Assembly: GCA_963921935.1 (NCBI GenBank) | Contig: OY998178.1 | Span: forward strand, 201,160,862-201,224,861 | Origin: Galeruca laticollis | Lineage: Eukaryota; Arthropoda; Insecta; Coleoptera; Chrysomelidae | Direction of reading: 5' to 3' | DNA length: 64,000 bases | In this document: positions 45,600-55,930 of the stretch, one piece after another | Numbering within the stretch: position 1 is the first letter of the stretch | How the letters are laid out: the number at the start of each line of letters is the position of its first letter | The notes under the pieces: model-generated | What the model was told of the DNA's origin: nothing | The model's input: the letters and a program-made list of their open reading frames with translations, nothing else | Database searches by the model: none | Made by a program: the position numbers and the translations under genes

Positions 45600-46946
45600 T
45601 CGTATTATACACTTGTCAAGGTTTCTTAGCTAAATATCCTAACGAAAGATATGACTTTGTAAAATCCAAGAATTGGTATACAAATTGTCTTGGGTACAAA
45701 CATGATAATTTTAATTGTCCTTCTCAACTGTGTTGTAGAAAATGTTCACGCAGGCATCACACTCTTTTACACTTTGATGCAATTCCTACCTCAGAAGCTC
45801 ACCCAAACAATGCTCCCATTACTCCAGTTGCATCAACTAGAGCTTCCCAGTTGGCTGCTCGTTATAATGTTGAAACATCACTCAATCTACTCTCTCGTGT
45901 AAATAGTACAGTATTGTTGACTACCGCTATGATTGATGTTAAAGATAGCCAAGATCGTTACCATTCTGTTAGAGTTCTTCTGGATAGTGCCAGTCAGAGT
46001 CACTTCATTTCTGCTAAATGTTGTAATAAACTGGGCTTGAAGAACTTTACTCTCTCTTTGGAGATAAGGGGTGTGGGTCAGATCTCTTCTCAGGCTTGAC
46101 AAGGAGTCACTTGTACTATTAAACTACGAGATGTTGCGGAATCTCTTCTTACTTTAGACTTTGATATTTGACCATAAACTTGCTCTGATATGCCCGGTGT
46201 CTCTATACCTAAACATCATTATCAGGAATTCGCAAAATTACGACTTGCAGATCCTCAATTCATGCATTCCCTTCCTGTAGATATGCTTTTAGGTGTTGAC
46301 GTGTTTGCTAATATTCTCCAAGGTGGTTTGAATAAGTCTTCAAACGATAAACCCGTTGCTCTAGATACGATTTTTGCTTGGATAATCATGGGAAAAGTCA
46401 ATCATACCTCAAATCAGATAGCTCATTCATTCTTTACTTCCGATGAATTATTTCTAGAAAATGAAGGTAAAAGATTTTGGGAAATTGATTCCATACCCTC
46501 TCGCTCTCATTCATCGTCTGATGGTCTCTTAGCCGGAATATTGTTTTTAGACTCCATACGTCAGGACTCTACTGGACGTTTTGAAGTATCTCTCTCCTTT
46601 CGTAATACTCCATATAACTTCTACTATTCTCGGGACATCGCTCTAAGAATATTTTTATATACAGAACGTCGTTTGGTAAAAAATACTCACTTATATACTC
46701 AATATAAAGATTTTATGGAAGATTATCTAATTTCCGCTCATATGGAACCAGTTCACGGCGGTGAACTTATCTCTTCTAGCTATTAAATCCCTCATCATTG
46801 TATTACTAAGTCAGATATGTCTAAATTCAGGGTCGTATTTGATGCTTCCGCGAAAGGCTCCAATAGTTTTTCTTTGAACGATATCCTGCTTTCAGGCACC
46901 AAGCTTCAACAAGATATCCAATCAATTCTTCTTAGATTTCGTACGT
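45600..46946 (+). pseudogene. BEL/Pao-2 gag end, protease and RT start
   Basis: The frame reads CQGFLAKYPNERYDFVK, a zinc-knuckle end CCRKCSRRHHTLLHFDA, then the protease motif VLLDSASQSHFISAKCC (Ala in place of the usual Gly of DSG). Next come SLPVDMLLGVDVFANIL and ALDTIFAWIIMGKV. RT begins with KFRVVFDASAKGSNSF and LNDILLSGTKLQQD, and stops at LLRFRTYN, where the PLE inverted pair begins. Stops occur near 46097 and 46170. No LTR is present on this side. Confidence 0.85.
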
Positions 46947-47060
46947 ACAATGTATATATAAATATATAATAAAAGTATTATTTTTTCTTCAACCTTCTTA
47001 AATAATTTATTTTTTTCAATTTCTTGGGTGTCAGGTTGTGTAGTTAATTAAATCATTTTA

Positions 47061-47104
47061 TTGTTACTGACGTTTCGTTCCTGGGTTAGGAACTTTCTCA
47101 AAGT
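47061..47104 (-). ncRNA. Degenerate hammerhead-like motif, PLE-2 left arm
   Basis: Inverted copy of 51371-51414; see that entry. Confidence 0.35.
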
Positions 47105-47263
47105 TTATTATTGACTGAATCAAGTTTCATCGTTTACAGTTCAAAATTAAAAACACATATACAATAGGTAAAAAACATTCATAAAACAGACATCTAAAAC
47201 AAGTACCATCGATACAAATTCTACGACATTATACAGGGGGAGTACGGAAAGACTTCAGATATA

Positions 47264-49165
47264 TTATTTTATTAAATTATGATAAATCTGACTTAAGTTT
47301 TTTACATCTTGCTTATCGTTGACTGTATTTTCTTCCTTTTTAATGTGCACCATTTCTTTAATTGTTAATTTTTTGTAGTTTGAATCTTGAGCTAGAATTT
47401 TGGTGTTTTTAAAATCGAACTCATGGTTTTCATTGCTTTCATGTTTGTGGAGAGCCGTGGAAGCATTTTTGGTATATTTATGGCCATTTAATCTATTTTC
47501 TAAAGTCTGTGTGGTCATTCCTATGTATTTTTTTGGACAGTTTAGGCAGGGTATAGAATATATAACGTTTGACTTTCTTGTGATTTTTATTTTACTTTTT
47601 AATTTAGTGAATAATGGTGATAGGGTGTTTTGAGCTTTGTGACATATAGAGATATCATGTTTAGAAAATATGTGACTGAGTTTTTCTGAAAGCTGCTCTG
47701 TATATGGCATTGCTACATATTTATTATTGTTTGACACTTTGTTTTTAGAGTATTTATTTGATGGGTTGTTATATATTTTATAGACTCTTTGTTTGCAAAT
47801 ACGGTTTATGGTATGTATTGGATAATGATTGCTTATTAAAGTCGTTCTAACTTGTTTTATAACATCTGGTCTGTATTCTGGAGAAGTTAATTTGATGGCT
47901 CTGTCAACTAATCCAGTAATTACGCTGTTTTTATGTGACTTTGGATGGTTGGAATTGTGGTTAAGGTATCGGCCTGATGAGGTTACTTTATTATACAGTT
48001 TAGTTTTGATAGTATTATGGTTAGTTCTTATCAATGTCATATCTAAAAAATTTATTGTGTTATTTTCTTCTGTTTCTACAGCGAATTTGATTTTTTCATG
48101 AAAATTGTTGAAAGCGGACAGTACGTAATTAATACTATCATTGGGTACAGCTGCTAAACAGTCGTCTACATAACGTTTAAAAAACAGAATATTGTGATTC
48201 AAATCTTTCAATACTACTTCTTCTAGATATTCCATTACTTACTGAGCAAGTGTAGAAGATATAGGAGAGCCCATGGTGCATCCATTAAGTTGTTGGAAAA
48301 ATTCATTATTATATTGAAAGTAATTATTGTTTTGAATTAATAAGATGGCTTCAATGAATTCAGTGTATTTAAGTGAAGTGTGTTCTTTTATAATATCCCA
48401 TTTCGTTTGTACAGTCTTAATTATTAATTCGTTAGGTATATTAGTATACATTGATATTACATCCAATGATATTATTTTATAACTAACTGGTATATTAACA
48501 GAGTCAATAAATTTTTTGAACGAAAATGAATCTTTTAAATAACTGTCATTTTGACCAACTACATTTGAAAGGCAATTGGCTAGATATTTAGACAAATTAT
48601 AAAATGGTGATTGTATGTAGGATACTATAGGTCTTAATGGTATGTCTGGTTTGTGTAATTTTGGTAAACCGTATATTCGAGGTGGGATCGCGTTATGTAT
48701 TAGTAGTTTTTTTGCTTCGTTTTGTGTGATCGAACTATTATTCAATAATTTTTTTATTAGTTTATTGTTTTTTTCTTGAAAAGATTTGGTTTGGTCTGAT
48801 TTAATTTTCTTGTATAATGTTCGATCACTCAAAATATCGTTCATTTTATTTTGATAATCGCTGGAGTTCATAATTACGGTTTTATTGCTTTTGTCAGGCT
48901 GCAGTATGATTATTTGTGGATTATTTTTAATAAATTGTTTGGTTTTATTCATTGTTTTTTTTATTTGTTTTTGGAGCTTATTAGTTTTATTTTTTCTATG
49001 GCGAAGTTTAATTTGATGGTTGGTAATTACATTTACTGCATCCGCTCTTATGTTATTTTTTATGTAGTCAGGTTTATCACTAATTGCAGATTCTATACAA
49101 GAGATGTATTCTGTGTAAGGTATTTCTGTTTCATTATCAATATCAACAGCAAAATTCTTTCCCAA
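47264..49165 (-). pseudogene. Penelope-like RT/GIY-YIG protein, left arm, one nonsense codon
   Basis: The frame is the inverted copy of the intact protein at 49193-51211, starting at LGKNFAVDIDNE and lacking the N-terminus. A single TTA to TAA change at 48236-48238 (STLAQ*VMEYLEE) splits it. Other differences are few (for example Ala for Thr, Leu for Met, Arg for Lys). Otherwise both RT and endonuclease domains are present. Confidence 0.92.
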
Positions 49166-49192
49166 TGCTAAAAAAGCTAATTTCAAGAAAAC

Positions 49193-51211
49193 TTGCCGTT
49201 TTACAAGGATATTAAGCAGCAATATGGTATCACAACAACAAACTCACTAAAGGCAGTCTCCAGTTACTACAGAAAACTAGCTAATCAGAAAAACAGAAGA
49301 ATATTTTTATTGGGAAAGAATTTTGCTGTTGATATTGATAATGAAACAGAAATACCTTACACAGAATACATCTCTTGTATAGAATCTGCAATTAGTGATA
49401 AACCTGACTACATAAAAAATAACATAAGAGCGGATGCAGTAAATGTAATTACCAACCATAAAATTAAACTTCGCCATAGAAAAAATAAAACTAATAAGCT
49501 CCAAAAACAAATAAAAAAAACAATGAATAAAACCAAACAATTTATTAAAAATAATCCACAAATAATCATACTGCAGCCTGACAAAAGCAATAAAACCGTA
49601 ATTATGAACTCCAGCGATTATCAAAATAAAATGAACGATATTTTGAGTGATCGAACATTATACAAGAAAATTAAATCAGACCAAACCAAATCTTTTCAAG
49701 AAAAAAACAATAAACTAATAAAAAAATTATTGAATAATAGTTCGATCACACAAAACGAAGCAAAAAAACTACTAATACATAACGCGATCCCACCTCGAAT
49801 ATACGGTTTACCAAAATTACACAAACCAGACATACCATTAAGACCTATAGTATCCTACATACAATCACCATTTTATAATTTGTCTAAATATCTAGCCAAT
49901 TGCCTTTCAAATGTAGTTGGTCAAAATGACAGTTATTTAAAAGATTCATTTTCGTTCAAAAAATTTATTGACTCTGTTAATATACCAGTTAGTTATAAAA
50001 TAATATCATTGGATGTAATATCAATGTATACTAATATACCTAACGAATTAATAATTAAGACTGTACAAACGAAATGGGATATTATAAAAGAACACACTTC
50101 ACTTAAATACACTGAATTCATTGAAGCCATCTTATTAATTCAAAACAATAATTACTTTCAATATAATAATGAATTTTTCCAACAACTTAATGGATGCACC
50201 ATGGGCTCTCCTATATCTTCTACACTTGCTCAGTTAGTAATGGAATATCTAGAAGAAGTAGTATTGAAAGATTTGAATCACAATATTCTGTTTTTTAAAC
50301 GTTATGTAGACGACTGTTTAGCAGCTGTACCCAATGATAGTATTAATTACGTACTGTCCGCTTTCAACAATTTTCATGAAAAAATCAAATTCACTGTAGA
50401 AACAGAAGAAAATAACACAATAAATTTTTTAGATATGACATTGATAAGAACTAACCATAATACTATCAAAACTAAAATGTATAATAAAGTAACCTCATCA
50501 GGCCGATACCTTAACCACAATTCCAACCATCCAAAGTCACATAAAAACAGCGTAATTACTGGATTAGTTGACAGAGCCATCAAATTAACTTCTCCAGAAT
50601 ACAGACCAGATGTTATAAAACAAGTTAGAACGACTTTAATAAGCAATCATTATCCAATACATACCATAAACCGTATTTGCAAACAAAGAGTCTATAAAAT
50701 ATATAACAACCCATCAAATAAATACTCTAAAAACAAAGTGTCAAACAATAATAAATATGTAGCGATGCCATATACAGAGCAGCTTTCAGAAAAACTCAGT
50801 CACATATTTTCTAAACATGATATCTCTATATGTCACAAAGCTCAAAACACCCTATCACCATTATTCACTAAATTAAAAAGTAAAATAAAAATCACAAAAA
50901 AGTCAAACGTTATATATTCTATACCCTGCCTAAACTGTCCAAAAAAATACATAGGAATGACCACACAGACTTTAGAAAATAGATTAAATGGCCATAAATA
51001 TACCAAAAATGCTTCCACGGCTCTCCACAAACATGAAAGCAATGAAAACCATGAGTTCGATTTTAAAAACACCAAAATTCTAGCTCAAGATTCAAACTAC
51101 AAAAAATTAACAATTAAAGAAATGGTGCACATTAAAAAGGAAGAAAATACAGTCAACGATAAGCAAGATGTAAAAAACTTAAGTCAGATTTATCATAATT
51201 TAATAAAATAA
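49193..51211 (+). CDS. Penelope-like reverse transcriptase with GIY-YIG endonuclease, intact
   Basis: The uninterrupted 672-codon frame carries the Penelope RT fingers (YGLPKLHKPDIPLRPIVS), SLDVISMYTNIP, GCTMGSPISSTLAQ, the catalytic YVDD at about residue 371 and FLDMTLIRTNHNT. A C-terminal GIY-YIG domain follows (residues about 570-640: YSIPCLNCPKKYIGMTTQT, ENRLNGHKYTKN). Such proteins copy element RNA at a nicked target. The first codon (a start at 49193) lies in the spacer not shared with the left arm and gives a plausible N-terminus (DIKQQYGITTTN). It is the only full-length intact TE protein in the window. Confidence 0.92.
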   Translation: MPFYKDIKQQYGITTTNSLKAVSSYYRKLANQKNRRIFLLGKNFAVDIDNETEIPYTEYISCIESAISDKPDYIKNNIRADAVNVITNHKIKLRHRKNKTNKLQKQIKKTMNKTKQFIKNNPQIIILQPDKSNKTVIMNSSDYQNKMNDILSDRTLYKKIKSDQTKSFQEKNNKLIKKLLNNSSITQNEAKKLLIHNAIPPRIYGLPKLHKPDIPLRPIVSYIQSPFYNLSKYLANCLSNVVGQNDSYLKDSFSFKKFIDSVNIPVSYKIISLDVISMYTNIPNELIIKTVQTKWDIIKEHTSLKYTEFIEAILLIQNNNYFQYNNEFFQQLNGCTMGSPISSTLAQLVMEYLEEVVLKDLNHNILFFKRYVDDCLAAVPNDSINYVLSAFNNFHEKIKFTVETEENNTINFLDMTLIRTNHNTIKTKMYNKVTSSGRYLNHNSNHPKSHKNSVITGLVDRAIKLTSPEYRPDVIKQVRTTLISNHYPIHTINRICKQRVYKIYNNPSNKYSKNKVSNNNKYVAMPYTEQLSEKLSHIFSKHDISICHKAQNTLSPLFTKLKSKIKITKKSNVIYSIPCLNCPKKYIGMTTQTLENRLNGHKYTKNASTALHKHESNENHEFDFKNTKILAQDSNYKKLTIKEMVHIKKEENTVNDKQDVKNLSQIYHNLIK

Positions 51212-51370
51212 TATATCTGAAGTCTTTCCGTACTCCCCCTGTATAATGTCGTAGAATTTGTATCGATGGTACTTGTTTTAGATGTCTGTTTTATGAATGT
51301 TTTTTACCTATTGTATATGTGTTTTTAATTTTGAACTGTAAACGATGAAACTTGATTCAGTCAATAATAA

Positions 51371-51414
51371 ACTTTGAGAAAGTTCCTAACCCAGGAACGA
51401 AACGTCAGTAACAA
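51371..51414 (+). ncRNA. Degenerate hammerhead-like motif, PLE-2 right arm
   Basis: The order is TTTGAGAAA, a stem GTTCC/GGAAC, GAAAC and GTC, then AGT pairing with ACT upstream. It follows a hammerhead layout, but the CUGANGA box is altered at two conserved positions. It may be a decayed or variant ribozyme of the Penelope type. Confidence 0.35.
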
Positions 51415-51470
51415 TAAAATGATTTAATTAACTACACAACCTGACACCCAAGAAATTGAAAAAAATAAAT

Positions 51471-52300
<830 letters not shown>

Positions 52301-52759
52301 GATTAGAAATGTGTCCACATTGTTTTTGATGAATCCTCGGAGATGTAAAGAGGTTGATGCAGGCTATAGTCATAAATATTTTAATATGCAAGAAAATTAC
52401 ATGAACTGATAACCTGCGATCAAAAACTGAGAAACTTCTCTCGAATTAATAACTTTACACTTTGAGTTTTGTGAACAATATACAAAACATAAGCGATGCA
52501 TTGATGAGTATTTTCAGTCAAAAAATTAGTAGTTTTATTGAGACATTCGTTTATTTTAGAAAAACAAATAAAATAATAATTCAATAAGATGATACCTTCA
52601 TATATGAATTTAATTCCAAAGAATGAAAGATATAAGGTTACAACTATTAAAATCTTAAATCAAGTCCAAAACAATGAAGACAACTACTGAAACACTTTTA
52701 TTATCAACACAAAACATAAATAATGGCAATGTATAGTAAGTAGTTTTCGGTTGTCACCA
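52301..52759. other. Spacer, nothing recognised
   Basis: AT-rich, without a credible open frame. Confidence 0.4.
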
Positions 52760-52985
52760 CTATGGCATTGGCATCTTGGTCCGAGAAGCTTAAATTATTT
52801 ATAATCTTGCCCATTTCTTTTCATATTCCAGGCCCAGTCTTTCAAAATATCATTCGATTTTGTGAAGGGTGTCGACTCATTCAATTCATATTGACGATGC
52901 TCGTAAAATTTGGTAAACTGTTTCCATACGCTATTTTTACTACCCGCTGTATTATCAGGTATTGTAGCCTCGAATATCCTATCTA
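52760..52985 (-). pseudogene. Crypton-like tyrosine recombinase, N-terminal fragment
   Basis: The minus strand reads SKNSVWKQFTKFYEHRQYEL, then SNDILKDWAWNMKRNGQDYK. This is the conserved N-terminal text of insect Crypton-type (DUF3504-related) recombinase proteins as I recall them. The catalytic part is absent here. A C-terminal recombinase fragment of similar type lies 27 kb away at 25598-25880. Confidence 0.65.
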
Positions 52986-53019
52986 TTATATTATTGTTGG
53001 AGAAGTAAATTATTTAATA

Positions 53020-53420
53020 ACCGTGATTAAGGTAGAGCAACTCTGAAAAAAATACTATATTCCATTCGTCTTCCCAATTCGTTCGTTCATTGCACCATTC
53101 TAGTATGCGAGTAAGGTGGTTATTTGTTGAAGGATGAAAGAACCTTGGATAATAAGTTTGCAGACTAAAAGAGCGATTTCAGTGTTATACCTTGTGTGTT
53201 ATGACAGTCTCTAAGGATTAGTGATCTTATCCATCGATCCTCATGCTCTGTTGCTCTTTTGGGTCCGCCAAACCCCCTCTTTCGGTGTTGATGAGCACTG
53301 TCCAATTTCTCCAACAATAGTGTATAACGATGTTCCTGTTCAAACGTCGCATCTAGCGATTTCCCTTGAGGAAAATCTCTGCTGGCAAATAATTTGTCCT
53401 ATCTCAAAGTTGACGATATT
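53020..53420 (-). pseudogene. Tc1-like transposase fragment
   Basis: The minus strand carries RFSSREIARCDV, then after shifts EWCNERTNWEDEWNIVFFS, the segment just before the first catalytic aspartate of Tc1 transposases (here FSEL instead of FSDE). It is followed at once by the Crypton-like fragment, an old junction between two elements. No inverted repeats are evident. Confidence 0.6.
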
Positions 53421-54324
53421 CAGAATGTCTTCGAGCTCTTGGCATGCTATAAGGTGGCAGTCAAACACTAAAAACCAAAGGAAACTAATCACAACTAAGA
53501 GAATTCAACAAAAATGCGATTCACTAACTGGTTTCACTTAAAATTTCAATAGTTTTCTTGTGAGTCACTTATAATGAAAATAATTCGAAGATATTGATGA
53601 ATACAGGGTTTTTAGTCATTCAGTATATTTCAGTCTACCCCGAAGACTAATTTTGTTTCAAAGTATTTCAAATTATTGTAATACATTTTAGAGAATAGTC
53701 ATCTTGTCGTCTCATTGTTTTTCTCCATCCTGCACTGGTGACATTTGGAGGCCACTTAGAGATTTATGTTCGCAGCTGTATTTGGAAATATTGGAATATA
53801 AATGGCGAGAAGGCTTGTTAAAATAATCTGCTTTATATATTGCCTCCCATGTTTCGGAATATTCTTACGTAATAGGAAAAAGCAATTGTTCCAACGTAGC
53901 ATCTGCGTGCACTAAATTGGTTCGCAACATTTATTATATAATTTAATGAATATGATCGAAGAAAAAACGGAATTTCCCATGCCATGAGATTCAGAATTAG
54001 TTTGAGAACACTTAATAGATTTTAGAGATATATCTACGTGAATAATTTACTTTTTGTTCTGTACAATGTGTAAATTAGGTATACTATTTGCAAAATTAGA
54101 AATTCACGAGCAGGTCGATTGTTGTTACTCTTCAAGTGCCTTAACGAATATTACTAGTTTCTTCCCAATATGTCTTTTAATGCAGCATCCTATATATAGG
54201 GGGATTGTAATTAGTACAATAGAAGTTTATCATCTTCCCTGTGCCTCATATCAAAGGAAATATTAGAGATGTTATAGCCATCAATAAACATCACATTTAA
54301 AATTAGTTAAAATGTTACTGTGTA
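53421..54324. other. Spacer, nothing recognised
   Basis: No gene or repeat structure can be supported. The open frame at 54054-54266 has no recognisable motif. Confidence 0.4.
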
Positions 54325-54535
54325 TTTTAAATGAAGCTTACTGTTTCTAGCTAATTCTACAATATATTGAAAAAATGTTGAAAATTCTAAAAAATTGACA
54401 ATTGTTTCGATATTAAATATCATCGTCAGAATGACAGAAGTTACATTTCATTTGATGCCTACCTGTTGTTTAATAGTTATTTTTGGCTAGACCAAGAAGT
54501 GACCTATCTTGTGATTGAATTAATATATATGAATA
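54325..54535 (-). repeat. PLE-1 terminal repeat, solo fragment
   Basis: Inverted relative to 853-1038 and 19843-20041. It starts at TTTTAAATGAAGCTTACTG and ends near TGATTGAATTAATATAT. No endonuclease or RT sequence is adjacent. Confidence 0.85.
54383..54440 (-). ncRNA. Hammerhead ribozyme core, PLE-1 copy C (best preserved)
   Basis: On the minus strand: CTGACGA (54429-54423), stem II GATAT/ATATC with loop TTA, GAAAC (54408-54404), stem III ACAATTGT (self-complementary) and cleavage triplet GTC ending at 54397. Stem I pairs ATT with AAT next to the core and TTCT with AGAA beyond an internal loop, the type-I arrangement with a loop able to contact stem II. All strictly conserved core bases are present. 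Confidence 0.75.
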
Positions 54536-54600
54536 GAATAAAGAAAAATATATGATATTATAAATAATAATGCTTGGCGGTTTAGTTCATTTTATCTATA

Positions 54601-55612
54601 GTCCGTCTAGAAAGTATCCGGAAAACAGAAAGCACAATTATAATTTTTCGGTATATATTTTTATTACTTAAATTAGTACAATTATAACAAATAATTCCTC
54701 TTACTTACTTATACAGCCTCCATTTAACTCTAAACACTTAACTAAACGTTCAGGCAGACCTGAAACTAGGTCAACGCTATAATGTTCGGTGATGGTGGTC
54801 CAGGCCTGTAAAACTGGCCGAATAAAATCTTTTCATTTCGTGGCGCTGCTCTTTCCACTTCGATATTCATACGTCCCCATATGTTTTCAATGAGACTAAG
54901 ATCTGGTGAAGCTGCTGGCCAGCCGTCTGAATATTAATCATGAGCCAGCCGTTTTAAGAAAAAAGCCATTTAGAATTTTACAGTATTTTTCTCCAGGATT
55001 TTTAGGTGATTTACACCAAGCTGGAAAGAAGTTTCGTCGGATATAAAAACATTACCAAACTTACCTTCTCGAAAACATTGACAAAAATCTAATCTTCGTT
55101 ACCTTTGGTTAGGTTTCCTTGTCTTTTTAGTTTCTGGACACACGTTTATTCTTGGTTGATTTTTAAATCTGTTAGTCAATTTTCGAAACCCTAGGCGTGA
55201 ATTTTGTCATCCTAAAGCCACTAAAGCGTTCAAATTGTTTCCGCTAATCTTACGCGGTCTTCCTGAAACTGGTCCATGCCTCATTTGTCTCTCATTTTTT
55301 ATCCCCTTTATTGTTTCACATACTGCACTTTTCCCTTGGTCCATCAATTCCACTAATTCTTCAACGTTTTGAATACCTTTTCTCTACAAATATTCCACTA
55401 ATTTCCTTTTTTCTAGTTGTGACGTTATTACACAACACTTGAGCCTGCTTGCAATCAACAATATGTGACAGATGGTTTCGTCATGTAATTTTGGCCATGA
55501 CCCACTATCGGCACAATCTACTTGATGTATTACTTTCGTCTTAGGATGTTACAAAAAAGAAATATGTTATAATTAGGATAAAGAGTAAATTCCGGATGCT
55601 TTCTAGACTGAC
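54601..55612 (-). mobile_element. Tc1/mariner element, about 1 kb, internally deleted
   Basis: Inverted repeats start GTC(C/A)GTCTAGAAAG and continue to CCGGAA on both ends, with TA outside. The minus strand holds a decayed transposase: RHGPVSGRPRKISGN, then FISDETSFQLG (first Asp) and DGWPAASPDLSLIENIWGRM (second Asp and Glu). Several stops and a deletion of the middle segment make it non-functional. Confidence 0.85.
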
Positions 55613-55624
55613 TATATAAGGAGG

Positions 55625-55930
55625 ATTTCCGTAGGTTTCTTTAATTGTCACTAAATGGGAAACTGGTATAGATGGTTTTAAATTTTCATTTTATAATAAC
55701 ACAGCTTGTAAAGTATATTTCGATGAGTCTATGAACAAGCGCCAATCACAAGGAGAATGCTTGATATTGAGTTCCTGTTTTAAACCATCGATATCAGTAT
55801 AGGTACATAACAATTTTCCATATTGTAAAATGTAATGAACGCGGCATTTCTTTTTCTAAAAGTTTTAATTTTCGTTTGTTCTCTAGGGAAATCATCACCT
55901 TGACGTTGGTGAGAAGGCTCAGTAACCTTA
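55625..55930 (-). pseudogene. Multicopy arthropod protein remnant, downstream part
   Basis: The minus strand reads REQTKIKTFRKRNAAF, then CTDIDGLKQELNIKHSPCDW and RLFIDSSKYTLQAVLL, then KPSIPVSHLVTIKETYGN. I recall this order from abundant insect proteins that begin with the Cys-rich text seen at 59136-59740. The RTE LINE separates the two parts. Stops interrupt it. Family and role are unknown. Confidence 0.6.

Noticed and set aside
47400..48101. Plus-strand ORFs of 77 and 90 codons rich in Phe/Leu/Val
   Set aside because: They are antisense to the Penelope GIY-YIG/RT gene and repeat in mirror image at 50374-51075.
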